Below, in pieces: positions 46,801 through 55,336 of a DNA stretch of 64,000 bases. This stretch comes from Limnoperna fortunei (Eukaryota; Mollusca; Bivalvia; Mytilida; Modiolidae). A program made the translations under genes and the position numbers. Numbering within the stretch: position 1 is the first letter of the stretch; each line of letters starts with the position of its first letter. The notes under the pieces are model-generated. The model searched no databases, was not told where the DNA came from, and was given only the letters and a program-made list of their open reading frames with translations. Where the stretch lies: positions 94,315,756-94,379,755 of the forward strand of contig OX104112.1 in assembly GCA_944474755.1 (NCBI GenBank), given 5' to 3'.

Positions 46801-49800
46801 ACATCCTGAGGGACAGTCAATTAATGATGGTATTTCAAAACTGGATTCTACAGTTTCGTATCAAACAGTAGATGATGCAATAGCATTGATTAAAAAGTTC
46901 GGTAAAGGTGCTTTACTGTCCAAAACAGATATTGAACATGGTTACAAGAATATTCCCATTCACCCAAATGATTTTGAGTTACTTGGGTTTGTAATTGAAT
47001 CTGATGTATACTTTGATAAGACATTACCTATGGGCTTAAGTTTTGGGTGCAATTTATTTGAAAAATTCTCCTCAGCACTTCATTGGGTGATAGAAAATAA
47101 ACTACACTCAAGTGGTTGTGTTCACTTGTTAGATGATTTTCTATTTGTAGGTCCACCATCATTAAATCACAGTAAGGCTCAACTTGAATTAATTTTGAAA
47201 TTTTTCAACCATATTAATTTACCCATGAAGGATGAAAAAACTGTTTATCCTACAACAAAATTAACCTTTTTAGGTTTTGAATTAGACTCTGTTGAAATGG
47301 TTATAAGACTACCCTTAGATAAATTGATTAAGCTTAGAGAACTTTTGCTGTACATGAAGAAAAGGAAGAAAATCACGTTAAGAGAACTACAGTCTCTAAT
47401 AGGCCTTTTGAATTTTGCATGTACAGTTGTTTCTCCGGGAAGGGCTTTCTTAAGGCGCCTTATTGATCTTACAAAAGGAGTTCAAAAGCCTTATTATAAA
47501 AGAAGGCTTAATAAGGGAGCACGGGCTGATCTTGAGGCATGGTCTCTCTTTGTTTCACACTTTAATGGAACATCTATGTTTTTGCATGACAATTGGCAAA
47601 CATCTGAAACATTAACAATGTACACAGATGCAAGTGGCAAAGGTTATGGTGGGGTGTTTAGAAACCAATACTTTTATGGGAAATGGCCAGATAGTTGGGA
47701 GAAATACCATATTTCAATAAAAGAATTTTTTCCTATTGTTGCGGCATTAGAACTATGGGCAAATGAGATGGCGAATAACAAGATTTGTTTTTTCTCTGAT
47801 AACATGGCGGTGGTACATGTTATAAATAAACAGTCGGCTAAAGATAAAAAAATTATGTCTTTGTTGCGTCACTTAGTTGTACAGTGTTGAAGTTTAATGT
47901 ATATTTCATAGCAAAACATGTTGCTGGAGTCCAAAATGTATTAAGTGACAAATTATCTCGCTTGCAGTTAGACGAGTTTCACAAGTTGGCACCACAAATG
48001 ACCCATTGTTCGAGAGAGGTACCGAAGGAGATGTTCAGCATCTGAAGTCAGTTTCGAAATATTTGATAGACAATGCTTTATCACCTAGCACCCATACAGC
48101 GTATAATAGAGTTAAACAATTGTATGAAGAATTTCTTACTATCTACGTTCCAGGGACGTCCTCATTTATCCCTTTAAACATTGAACATTTGGTTTTGTTT
48201 ATAGCTCATTGCTACACTAAAGAACTAGCCCCCCAAACAGTAACTAGTTATGTTTCGGCACTTGGTCATTTTCAAAAGTTGGCTGATCATGAGGATTGTA
48301 CACAAGCTTTTATTGTTAAAAGAGCATTACAAGGTTTCCAAAAACTTAAGTTCAAGTCAGACGTACGCCTCCCAATAACTCCAGGAATACTTCAGAAACT
48401 GATTGAAAGTCTTCCTTCATGTACTGATTCCTTGTTTAAGCTGAAACTATTTAAAGCCATGTATTTATTAGCGTTTCATGCATTTTTGCGCGTTGGGGAA
48501 TTTACAGTTACAAGTGGGAAGGGAGCCCCTATTTTATTATACTCATCAATACAATTTGGAAAATTTTCGAAAGACATTCCACAGGAATTAATTTTAAAAA
48601 TGGATAATTATAAGCACAGTGTAGGAAAACCCCCAGTCATGCTTCAGTTGTCAGCATATGCAGATAATTTAAATTTTTGTCCTGTACTGGCTATGTGGCA
48701 GTATTATCAATTACGTGGTCAATGTGAGGGCCCCTTGTTTTTATATGCAGACCGAACACCAGTGTCTAGGCATGGTTTTACAAATCAGTTAAAAACATCA
48801 CTATCCTTTGCACGATTTAATACAAAATTATACAAAGGACATTCCTTCCGCATAGGTGCTGCATCATGGGCTAAGGAAAAAGGTATTTCAGATGAGCAAA
48901 TCCAATTACTGGGACGCTGGAAATCCAATGCATATCGCAAATATATTCGAATTCCTTTACTTCATATATAGATTTTTACTGTGGGTTCCTTGTTAGGGTT
49001 TTTGTTCCTATGTACAGTTGACATTAATAAATTGAAAATGGGGTGATGCTGTGATGGGCCTCTTTTTGTATTGTATTATATGATTAAGTAAACATGGGGT
49101 AATGGGCCTCTGTTTATATTTTGTATTACATGTAGATGTTTCAGTAAACATGGGGTAATGGGCCTCTGTTTATATTTTGTAATACATGTAGATGTTTCAG
49201 TAAACATGGGGTAATGGGCCTCTGTTTATATTGTGTATTAGATAATTAAGTAAACATGGGGTAATGAACCTCTGTTTATAATTTGTATTACATGCAGATG
49301 TTTCAGTAAACATGGGGTAATGGACCTCTGTTTATAATTTGTACAGCAATTTTTGTTGTCATTCGATAAGTACAAGTTAACATGGGGTAATTGACCTCTG
49401 TTTATATTTTGTATTGTACTGCTAGATTATGTATTTTATTGTCAAGTGAACATTTTGATGTTTTGAAATGCTGAATATAAGATTATGGCGTCTGGTCACC
49501 TATGAAACTGTTATTGACAATTTTCAAATTAATAGGGAATTGTGAGCCTCTTTTTTATTTTGACTAGTTTTTAAACTGTTAACATTGTTGTATATACCTT
49601 ATATATTTGTTAGCTGAATGCCTCTGTTGAAATAGTTATACATTGATGTTGTGTGTTCTTAGTATTTTCCAACCCTGTTAACTTACTTTGTATAAAATTT
49701 ATCTTTACATAGATTTAGTGTACTGGCAATTGTATTGCAAGTTATATAGGTTAAGTCAACGAAGGTACTTCGAGTTACTGTTTTTAATACTTAAGAGTTG

Positions 49801-51443
49801 AAATTACAAGTGTAGTGTTATGTGGTTTCATCATGAAATACATATCTGTAAAATGACTCCTTCCTCCTTCTGGGTGGGGGATTTTTCTACCAGTATGGTA
49901 TAAAAATGTTGGCTATATTTTTACCCCTCACCTTTGATTTTAAAAGTCGCTTTCTTAGTTTTTATATCGTTTGCATTTTTCCACATAAATGTTTTATTTT
50001 TGCATGATTATTGTATAACTTGTAGTTCATTGTTTTTCTTGTATGATATTCGTCATTTAGATAATAAATGGCATTTTCAATTCTACATTGATGTTTTGCT
50101 TTTATCTTTTAAAATCAAACTTAGCAGAAGTCGTCAGAACCGAGGTGACAAAAAACTTAATTTATAGTCATATAAATGTATTTTTGGCACGAGAAATTTG
50201 TGTGGAGTTATCCACCTTGTTGTTCACCTTTTCACCGTTAGGTGTCAGGTAACGTGATGCTAATTAATTATTCATTCGCATCACTACTGGTCAAGTTGCT
50301 GCAGCCATATTGTTTTGTGATAAGTTGTGATCCCGAGGATCTCTATTTTTCCCACCATCCCTCCCAAATCTTACTTGTTATTTCTTTATGTCTGGAAACG
50401 CCTTTTTGTAATAATGTCAAGTTTGCATGATTATTGTATAACTGGTAGTTCATTGTTATGTTTCTCTTGTATGATATTCTCGTCATTTAGATATAAATGG
50501 CATTTTCGGCTATATTTTTACCCCTCACCATGGCTATATTTTTACCCCTCACCTTTGATTTTAAAAGTCGCTTTCTTAGTTTTTATATCGTTTGCATTTT
50601 TCCACATAAATGTTTTATTTTTGCATGATTATTGTATAACTTGTAGTTCATTGTTTTTCTTGTATGATATTCGTCATTTAGATAATAAATGGCATTTTCA
50701 ATTCTACATTGATGTTTTGCTTTTATCTTTTAAAATCAAACTTAGCAGAAGTCGTCAGAACCGAGGTGACAAAAATAACTTTTTTTTAGGTTATTAGGAC
50801 AAACAGCAATACTTTTCCTGGATCAAGCGTACTCGACATTGGCCATACAGTTTTGAACAGACAAAATAATCTATTCCTAGGTTACACTTCCGTTCAAAAC
50901 AATGTAAAGTTTTCTGTGGATTATCGCTTAACCAAATAAAAAAACATGCAGATTTAATGTGAAAAATCTACAAATCTACAAAAGCCGCACAAGATCGACC
51001 AAACACGTTAAGCAGTTTTCATTTGTAACCCCAAAACATTAATGCAGACACGCTGAAATTTAGTGCAAGTATGTAGCTTTTTCAAACTGTCTCAACGTGT
51101 AAAGGTTTTTAACGATTTCAAAAACTTTTGTATTTGTATAAGATCTAATGGTTTTTATATATTTTAACAGCGTGTCAGAATTGTCTATGTTACAACAACT
51201 CAATCAGGAGTAGTTACGAGCATTTCCGATTCACAAATGCCGAATCAAAGGCAGTTACTGAATACTACGACACATATACAGCCTGGAATGTATAGATCTG
51301 GAATAACTGAACAGCAGAACCGATCTGAAACATCCAGAGTCGAAAGAGTAACACCAGCCCCTGCCTACACAACCAGAAATATGATGACACCAAATAATAT
51401 AGATGATGATCTTGTTTGTCTCCTGGATAACGATTTGCTTTAA
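37101..51443 (+). CDS. Gene C: MS4A/CD20-like four-transmembrane protein, 5 coding exons
   Basis: Exons: 37101-37358, 37612-37677, 38380-38466, 42411-42545, 51171-51443, all GT-AG and phase 0, giving 272 residues. TM1 (about 22-44) reads IFGGIQITLGVVSGILSLVG. The first loop has C53 and C64. TM2 spans the exon 1/2 junction (CLIFSGW-SILTG). TM3 lies in exon 3. TM4 reads FAELVVAIVASSYCCGC. The tail (183-272) starts RVRIVYVTTTQSGV, parallel to gene A, but is longer and ends in an acidic/leucine stretch (IDDDLVCLLDNDLL). It has PAPAY where A has QPPAY, so the PPxY ligand is not exact. Intron 3 (3.9 kb) carries two retroelement relics. Intron 4 (8.6 kb) carries a near-complete YR retrotransposon in sense orientation, which could disturb splicing or polyadenylation. 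Confidence 0.75.
39095..39196. repeat. Tandem ~53-bp duplication in intron 3 of gene C
   Basis: AAGTAAAAGCT...TATATAAGGTAAATCC and CTACTATTGACAGAAAA occur twice in succession, with a small difference between the copies (CTTATATATAAG versus CTGTTATATAAG). Confidence 0.75.
39586..40378 (+). pseudogene. Penelope-type reverse transcriptase relic, plus strand
   Basis: Starting at FDFSTLFTTIPH (39588), the homology runs through a region with stops, then an open part (39758-40255) with QQTVGIPMGTYCAPLL (motif B-like), FRYIDDVLSLNN (catalytic YIDD intact), ASYLDLFLEIDSG and LYDKRDDFLIVNFPF. After one stop at 40253 it continues LPRLMLSLQKFYGRHHDLIDRY. The [FD]FSTL-T-IPH motif ahead of the core is a Penelope-like hallmark, which is why I prefer that class over LINEs. 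The 5' half of the element is absent. Confidence 0.7.
40400..40640 (+). repeat. 3' tail of the Penelope-type element
   Basis: It follows the RT relic directly and recurs in complement at 7995-8245 and 26862-27080. Key words are GGGTTCGGGTTACT, GTCTATATCCGGATTTGT and TTGTCGGTTTTCTTTGC. Confidence 0.65.
40754..40804. repeat. TA dinucleotide repeat
   Basis: About 25 TA units, followed by a second short run after GATA. It abuts a SINE fragment. Confidence 0.95.
40821..40941 (-). mobile_element. tRNA-SINE fragment, minus strand (family of 52196-52352)
   Basis: The minus strand ends with the 3' sequence GGGCTTAATTTGTAGAC and carries the B box GTTCGAATCCCGC. Both match the copy in the foldback loop at 52196-52352. 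The A box side is cut off. Confidence 0.65.
41370..41470. repeat. Dispersed repeat with GACGAAACGCGCATC
   Basis: A compact segment (CAAGAGCCACTGATGAGTC, then GATTAGACGAAACGCGCATC) interrupts the LINE relic. I recall this sequence as repetitive in mussels; no second copy is in this window. Confidence 0.35.
41569..41620 (+). mobile_element. 5'-truncated SINE with 14-bp target duplication
   Basis: GTGGCGTTAAACACCATTAAA followed by (CAAA)n is the 3' end of the SINE family at 3528-5020. It is flanked by direct repeats TCATCTGCAAGTTG at 41555-41568 and 41621-41634, proving retroposition. The insertion lies exactly over the LADD catalytic codons of the older LINE relic. Confidence 0.8.
43006..43337 (+). 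repeat. Left terminal repeat region (partial A, partial B, A1)
   Basis: Order: the first 31 bases of A (from ACTTAATTTATAG), a T tract, the last 99 bases of B (43043-43141, ending GAGGTGACAAAAA), then complete A1 (43142-43337). The B-end/A-start junction is identical to the B1-A2 junction at 50154/50155. A ~50-bp partial repeat of the A1 end follows at 43338-43391. Confidence 0.8.
43794..44384 (+). CDS. SGNH-hydrolase-like protein of the Ngaro-type element
   Basis: 196 residues, intact. Block I is LIIGSSH (Ser10 probable nucleophile), block III is FCSNDLD (Asn-Asp of the G-x-N-D block, Gly replaced), block V is EHDGVHLN (Asp and His). Length and spacing fit the SGNH/GDSL esterase fold. It is the first gene after A1 and lies 1.1 kb before gag. 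The homologue at 17467-18072 is also beside a YR-element gag. SGNH domains are known in some CR1-like LINEs and, as I recall, in some Ngaro elements. A role in membrane or lipid handling during the element's life cycle has been speculated, and the substrate is unknown. The residues of the catalytic blocks suggest it is still under constraint. Confidence 0.75.
   Translation: MSDILIIGSSHIQRFEHFVHYYNIQNLELSQCNISYYGISGGKILNTAHVEELENAIIQFQPSFIVAQFCSNDLDIDDITVNDIEVIILKWFNLLLVFTARYCVRIAVCQLLFRKSTRFTSPNKYNFNVVYANSFLKAQIKKCGNRDIIYWRLRGLKYTEHNLYEHDGVHLNWSVGYPKFYYNIRGAVLQLTRLEV
44968..45412 (+). repeat. Hairpin array with GTTA loop in the gag leader
   Basis: About 15 imperfect copies of CATGGTTACATG. 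Eight form perfect small stem-loops with the loop GTTA (once GTCA) but different stems: TTCACATG/CATGTGAA (45101, 45156, 45211), TCACATG (45261), GTACATG/CATGTAC (45285), TACATG (45318), ATACATG/CATGTAT (45357) and CACATT/AATGTG (45396). The paired bases outside the core change together. The array ends about 70 bases before the gag ATG. Confidence 0.8.
45481..46431 (+). CDS. Gag-like protein of the Ngaro-type element
   Basis: 316 residues from ATG 45481 (an upstream in-frame ATG at 45457 is less likely, since PPRKKRRP aligns with the start of the homologue at 15919). There is a basic N terminus, a central region with NQWVDAFHIFVA and MPWNVINQELH, and a Cys/His-rich C terminus (CFSFNNNNGRCKRRLCTYPH, then CSKCHNEHPRNEC) likely to bind nucleic acid. 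Expected role: packaging element RNA in the cytoplasm or nucleus. The RT frame overlaps the end in +1, as in element 1. Confidence 0.75.
   Translation: MSQPPRKKRRPTSTPKASDTDDMKAMIKDVFKEFVPTIVDSVIAKIKNNTNAEPPVADEVVAVPAEQETTDAVASTSRDNRGNKIGPMHVGRRAGHNVDPKIKSKIFAEEYIQLPSLLFKSHQMRLEAVKDSVNSISFVQREQKMFFKSFNQWVDAFHIFVAIYCTNRPEESPNLMRYMQMVQKLATDIGEKAALYYDEQFRMWRSEDPESMPWNVINQELHSEAIQIGVKARLDGHSRERKPYQQLFRSKPERKNVKTGFCFSFNNNNGRCKRRLCTYPHVCSKCHNEHPRNECPLPNEGQEQVKAPPAKPTPKK
46184..48045 (+). CDS. Reverse transcriptase-RNase H of the Ngaro-type element, one frameshift
   Basis: The open part 46184-47890 gives 568 codons; true translation probably starts within the gag overlap. RT motifs: PLGLVPKQKPGEFRVIHHL, SKTDIEHGYKNIPI (catalytic Asp, ~residue 245), LPMGLSFGCNLFEKF, and HLLDDFLFVG (catalytic Asp-Asp with LDD in place of the common YxDD, ~residue 315). 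RNase H: YTDASGKGYGG (~479), EFFPIVAALELWA, FSDNMAVVHVIN. At about 47886 a single missing base ends the frame. In the next frame the expected C terminus follows (FIAKHVAGVQNVLSDKLSR), to a stop at 48045. The product copies element RNA to DNA. The missing base is either a mutation that disables RNase H or a sequencing error. Confidence 0.8.
48006..48971 (+). CDS. Tyrosine recombinase (YR) of the Ngaro-type element
   Basis: 321 residues, intact. An N-terminal SAM-like domain (LSPSTHTAYNRVKQLYEEF, TVTSYVSALGHF) is followed by the catalytic domain: AFLRVGEF (first Arg, ~161), GHSFRIGAASWA (His-x-x-Arg, ~277-280), LGRWKSNAYRKYIR (Trp in the second His position, Tyr nucleophile ~308-311). The enzyme would integrate the circular cDNA without an integrase and without target duplication. 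The frame overlaps the end of the RT-RNase H frame by about 40 bases, the usual DIRS/Ngaro arrangement. The start could lie upstream of 48006. Confidence 0.85.
   Translation: MFERGTEGDVQHLKSVSKYLIDNALSPSTHTAYNRVKQLYEEFLTIYVPGTSSFIPLNIEHLVLFIAHCYTKELAPQTVTSYVSALGHFQKLADHEDCTQAFIVKRALQGFQKLKFKSDVRLPITPGILQKLIESLPSCTDSLFKLKLFKAMYLLAFHAFLRVGEFTVTSGKGAPILLYSSIQFGKFSKDIPQELILKMDNYKHSVGKPPVMLQLSAYADNLNFCPVLAMWQYYQLRGQCEGPLFLYADRTPVSRHGFTNQLKTSLSFARFNTKLYKGHSFRIGAASWAKEKGISDEQIQLLGRWKSNAYRKYIRIPLLHI
49030..49440 (+). repeat. Tandem ~56-bp repeats downstream of the YR gene
   Basis: AAACATGGGGTAATGGGCCTC recurs at 49090, 49146, 49202, 49252, 49308 and, more diverged, 49378, with periods of 56, 56, 50, 56 and 70. 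A degenerate first copy lies near 49038. It is part of the 3' untranslated region of the element. Confidence 0.85.
49911..50775 (+). repeat. Right terminal repeat region B1-A2-B2
   Basis: B1 (49911-50154) runs straight into A2 (50155-50350), then a 181-bp spacer holding a diverged partial B copy (50427-50510), then B2 (50532-50775). The CAAAAA/ACTTAA junction marks where element ends meet in the circular intermediate. Confidence 0.8.
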
Positions 51444-51782
51444 TCTGGTACTTATTGTCACCATTTCTAAAATGCAATTGATACCAAAACAAACACCTTT
51501 TATATTATACAGTATCATGTAAACAAAAAGATAACAACGGTGTGATAAAAACAACGTACACAATCAAATAACAATCTTGAATCTCAAGACAAACTGTTTG
51601 TTTTTTCTTATTGCAGTTCGATTTTTAATCACGTGGTATATTTCTAAAAAAACATTGGAATTGTTCTTGTTATGATATGTCACGTATACTTGTACAATAT
51701 TTGAAATATTACCTAGAAAGGTTACACTGGTTTGTTTTTATAGTCATTAAGTGTCAATATTAATATATGTATAATATATCTA
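51444..51782. other. 3' untranslated side of gene C
   Basis: AT-rich DNA after the stop codon. I see no AATAAA close to the stop that stands out. No other feature. Confidence 0.35.
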
Positions 51783-52668
51783 TATTGACACTCAATGAGT
51801 AAGGCCGTTGGTTGGTCAGTGTGTATCTATCGTTCTGACAAGAAACACCTTCATTTTCATTTGTACGTTGCATAATCTTCGAGACTTTTATATTATTTTT
51901 TTGTTTATGCTGTATTTTGTCGATCCGATACTAAATTGCACTGGTTTGTTAGCTTTCTTTAAGTATTGTGACAACCATATAATATATCTATCCAGCGGAT
52001 TTCTAACATCAGCAATACATGGTTAATATAAAATATTTATATATACGTCTACAAATTAAGCCCAACACTGTTAGAATTAGATTTTATCGTAGACATAGAC
52101 ATAGTACATGTGTATTTACATCGCCACACGCAAGTACACATGTTCTATGTCTATGTCTATGATTCACCCCGGTTAATGAAGCTATATCTTTGTATAGCGG
52201 ATTTGGCCGAGGGGTCTATACCGCTGGACATAGTGCAGGCGTATTGGTGCCAAAGTGTCACAACGGTGTGAGTTCGAATCCCGCTGAGGGTAAGCAAAAA
52301 TTTGACAGTGTTAAAAATCGAATTCTAACATGTTTGGGCTTAATTTGTAGACTTATATATAAATAATTGATATTTACCATGTATTTCTGATGTTTTAGAA
52401 ATCCGCTGGATAGATATATTATATGGTTGTCATAATACTTAGACTTTTGTAAATAATTGACTTTGTCATCCTTTATAATATATACAAAAATACTGAATCA
52501 GATTACTGTCAAATTAATACGTATTGGTTACGAAAATTCCATTGTCACCCGCTAGTACACATGTACTATGTCTACGTCTACAAGATTATGCAACGATACA
52601 AGTGTTTCTTGTCAAAAATTTAAACATAGACTGACCAACGAATGGCATTAGTCATTGAGTGTCAATAT
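51783..52668. mobile_element. Long foldback element with a tRNA SINE in its loop
   Basis: Outer arms: ATTGACACTCAATGA at 51784 pairs with TCATTGAGTGTCAAT at 52652, with GTTGGTCAGT, GACAAGAAACAC and GTTGCATAATCTT pairing next. Inner arms: ACCATATAATATATC-ATCCAGCGGATTTCT near 51975 pairs with its complement near 52395, and GTCTACAAATTAAGCCCAAC near 52050 pairs with its complement near 52340. The centre adds another palindrome (GTAGACATAGACATAG) and the SINE head. It lies 340 bases after the stop of gene C. Confidence 0.8.
52196..52352 (+). mobile_element. tRNA-derived SINE
   Basis: Box A TTGGCCGAGGGG at 52203-52214 and box B AGTTCGAATCC at 52271-52281 give a pol III internal promoter with tRNA-like spacing. 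The 3' part ends with GGGCTTAATTTGTAGAC. A second, truncated copy lies at 40821-40941 on the minus strand. Confidence 0.75.
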
Positions 52669-55336
52669 AAATAAATAACGTAAACAATCATAACATATTG
52701 ATCTTAAACATTCTCACTCCAACTGAACTTAAAACTTTTTTTTATAGTTGCTTCTCAGTCCGCCACCCGCGGACGTGCCGTGCTGTTTCTTGGGTTTGCT
52801 CAACTATTACTACAAGATGTAATCAAAATTATCAAGGTGACAAATTCATTACGCATATATTCTGAAATGATAATCACATTATAAAGTTGCGTTGTTTATA
52901 ACACATTTCTGCACTAATCCCTTTAAGCGAGAAAAGAAGTATCTATATAAAAAATGTTCTTTTTCATTGCAAAAATAAAACGACAGCATGACCTTTTTCA
53001 GTAGTCTGATGTCTGATGTCTGTTAATTTACTTCAATTAACTTTTTTTGTTAAAGACCTCTTTAAATTATAAGCAGCAATGACTATAATCGCGTAAATGA
53101 ATTTATTACCTTTATGTAACTATACTTGACACAAAATTTTAATATTTGTATCGAAGTCTCTGACAACACCCATTAGCCTTTTCTGGACTGACACTTTATA
53201 TAATACATCAAAAACCATTATGCCAATGGATGTCAATTGGCGACAGAAGGAAACAACAAGGACAAGCTTTACCCAATTTGAGCTGGTGTACTAGTTTTAA
53301 AAATAATATTTCATATAAGAAATTACTCTTTATTTCTGAAATTCGTATTAAGAATTTAGTGTCAAATTTAATTACAAATAGTAGAATTTTAATTTTCTTT
53401 TAAAATCATGATTTTTTCCTTCCGCGACAACAGTATTCTGTCCTTTCCAGCTAATGGTCTTTACTCATCTTAATTGATATGTTACTCTATAGCTGTTCTA
53501 ATTACACGGCTGTCGCATAGAGAGAACATTTTCTTCTGCCAAACATTTTGTATCACAGCTATGTTTAATTTTACAAGAAAAAAGACGTATGTCTTTATTA
53601 ATGGAGGACATTATTTATCACTCCTGCAAACATGGTTTTACTCTTCAGATTTAATAAGCGTTCTTATTTTCTGTATTCTTTATTTTATTTGTATTTCTTT
53701 TTCTGTTCTTTGAATGTGAAGCATAATAGGGGTATTAATCTGCTGTTTTTTTCTTTGATGAACTATACAATTGTATACAATAGTTATAAATATCTTGGTT
53801 TAAATCATGTTTTAATATTTGTCTGAATATCCATTGTTTATTGAAAGCATAATTAAATTTTCAATAGTTATGATATATATTGTTCATTGAGTAAGGGATT
53901 AATATAAGCATATGTGTATTTATAATTGTAAAAAATCAATACATAAAGTTTACAATAAACCGTTGACATGGAAATAACTTGTATATTAAAAAAAATAATA
54001 AAGAAGTTTGTCCCTAATAAATTAAATATTAACATTTGTATATAATCATCATAAGCATTTGCGTTGATCCATTTATATTTAACGTCAACAATGGTTTTAT
54101 TTCGTACCAGAAAAAATAAAAAACTACATGTCAAAATTTTAATCCCTCTTACCCTCAATTATGTTTAAATTGTTTCGACATTAATTAGACGCAGATTTGT
54201 GAAAATATTTTATACATGCGTTCTACAATGTTTAAATAATAGCAGTTTTAGGGTCATTTCTGCATAAATTTCTAAATAAAGAAACTGACAACTGTTCCAT
54301 GGCTAGAAAACCAACTGATATACACAACCTTATTTTGATCAAAAGACATGAACAGCTTTATTATTCAAAGTGCAATGAAGATGCTGAAGACAAAACAAAA
54401 GAAAATTCTAAAATTAAAATCATATTGCCATGCATCAGAAATACTAACACTACAAAACTAACAGCAGCCAAATAAACAACGTAAATTTTCCGACGAAAGT
54501 GGGGATATCAAGTGTCCCATATTGTTGAGCATATTTTTATATTTATACTTGTGACATCCGTCGTGATTTTAGTTTACGTAGTAATCAGCTAACTTGACTT
54601 TCAGACATCACACAACACTAGGTAGAAAACAAATGTCTAACGAATATCACGATACATAATTACCAGAGTTTATTGTTTATTTTAAGTATATTGTATTGTC
54701 GGACTTTGCCTTTAGGACTCGAGAAAGATTCTACAATTATCTGGTTAATGACTTTCTGCGTGACATGTGCTTTATATTCATGGACTTCCTTTTATCTGTA
54801 ATCATTTTATTTTACTTGTTTAAACTCTTGCGAAAATGGTGCTTGGCATTTTTTCGTTTCTGGAGTTTGTCCAGAATGTGTGACGTTCGTTCAACTGTCG
54901 CTGTATTACAGATGCTGTTCCGAAAAATTACAATGTGCCAGCACGTAAAACATGAGCAGCATTGTTATTGGTGCATCTAGATTCGTCGTTTAACGATGAT
55001 AAATTTCCGGACACTATACATTTTCCCCTCCTGCGGCAATACAAATCAAAGGTAAAAAATGATTACAAGGTACTTTATCTTCCCCAAAATTGAACACTGG
55101 GCACCACTATTTACCTGAAAATTGTTGTTTGAAAGTAAGAGTAAAACTTCAAGAATAAATACGACAACAAAATTAATTTTTTCAAAATGTCAGCAATTTA
55201 TATTCGTTAGATTACCGATAAAACTGATACATAAGAAATTATTTAAAGTTAAATATTAATTACAGCTTTAAAATGTAACGCGCAGAACTGGTTAAAAACA
55301 CGAACAGTTTTCGTCTATGATGTTTAAAGAAATAAA
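52669..55336. other. AT-rich intergenic stretch, nothing recognised
   Basis: Short frames (for example 54696-54980 plus and 53868-54158 minus) show no domain and no splice context. The longest encodes a hydrophobic patch that may be chance in AT-rich DNA. Confidence 0.45.

Larger units (their letters stand above)
43006..50776 (+). mobile_element. Ngaro/PAT-type YR retrotransposon with SGNH hydrolase, ~7.8 kb
   Basis: Split direct repeats: A1 43142-43337 equals A2 50155-50350 (one mismatch seen); B1 49911-50154 equals B2 50532-50775 (no mismatch seen). B1 and A2 abut, which is the A1-ORFs-B1-A2-B2 arrangement of PAT/Ngaro elements that transpose through a circle and a tyrosine recombinase. 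Inside, all in sense with gene C: SGNH hydrolase, hairpin leader, Gag-like, RT-RNase H, YR, a 56-bp tandem array. Extra partial repeats lie at the left end (31 bases of A at 43006, 99 bases of B at 43043) and in the A2-B2 spacer. Near-identical repeats suggest recent insertion. The empty-site partner at 31870-32420 supports the boundaries; no target duplication is evident beyond a shared TAAC. Confidence 0.8.

Noticed and set aside
45481..48971. Classification as a DIRS1-type element
   Set aside because: DIRS1 types have inverted terminal repeats and an internal complementary region. Here the ends are split direct repeats A1...B1-A2-B2, as in PAT/Ngaro.
52196..52290. Possible functional tRNA gene
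   Set aside because: A and B boxes are present, but the acceptor stem does not pair and the unit has a SINE 3' part and a second truncated copy at 40821-40941.
54696..54980. 94-codon frame with a hydrophobic segment
   Set aside because: No recognisable domain, no splice context, AT-rich surroundings; probably chance.
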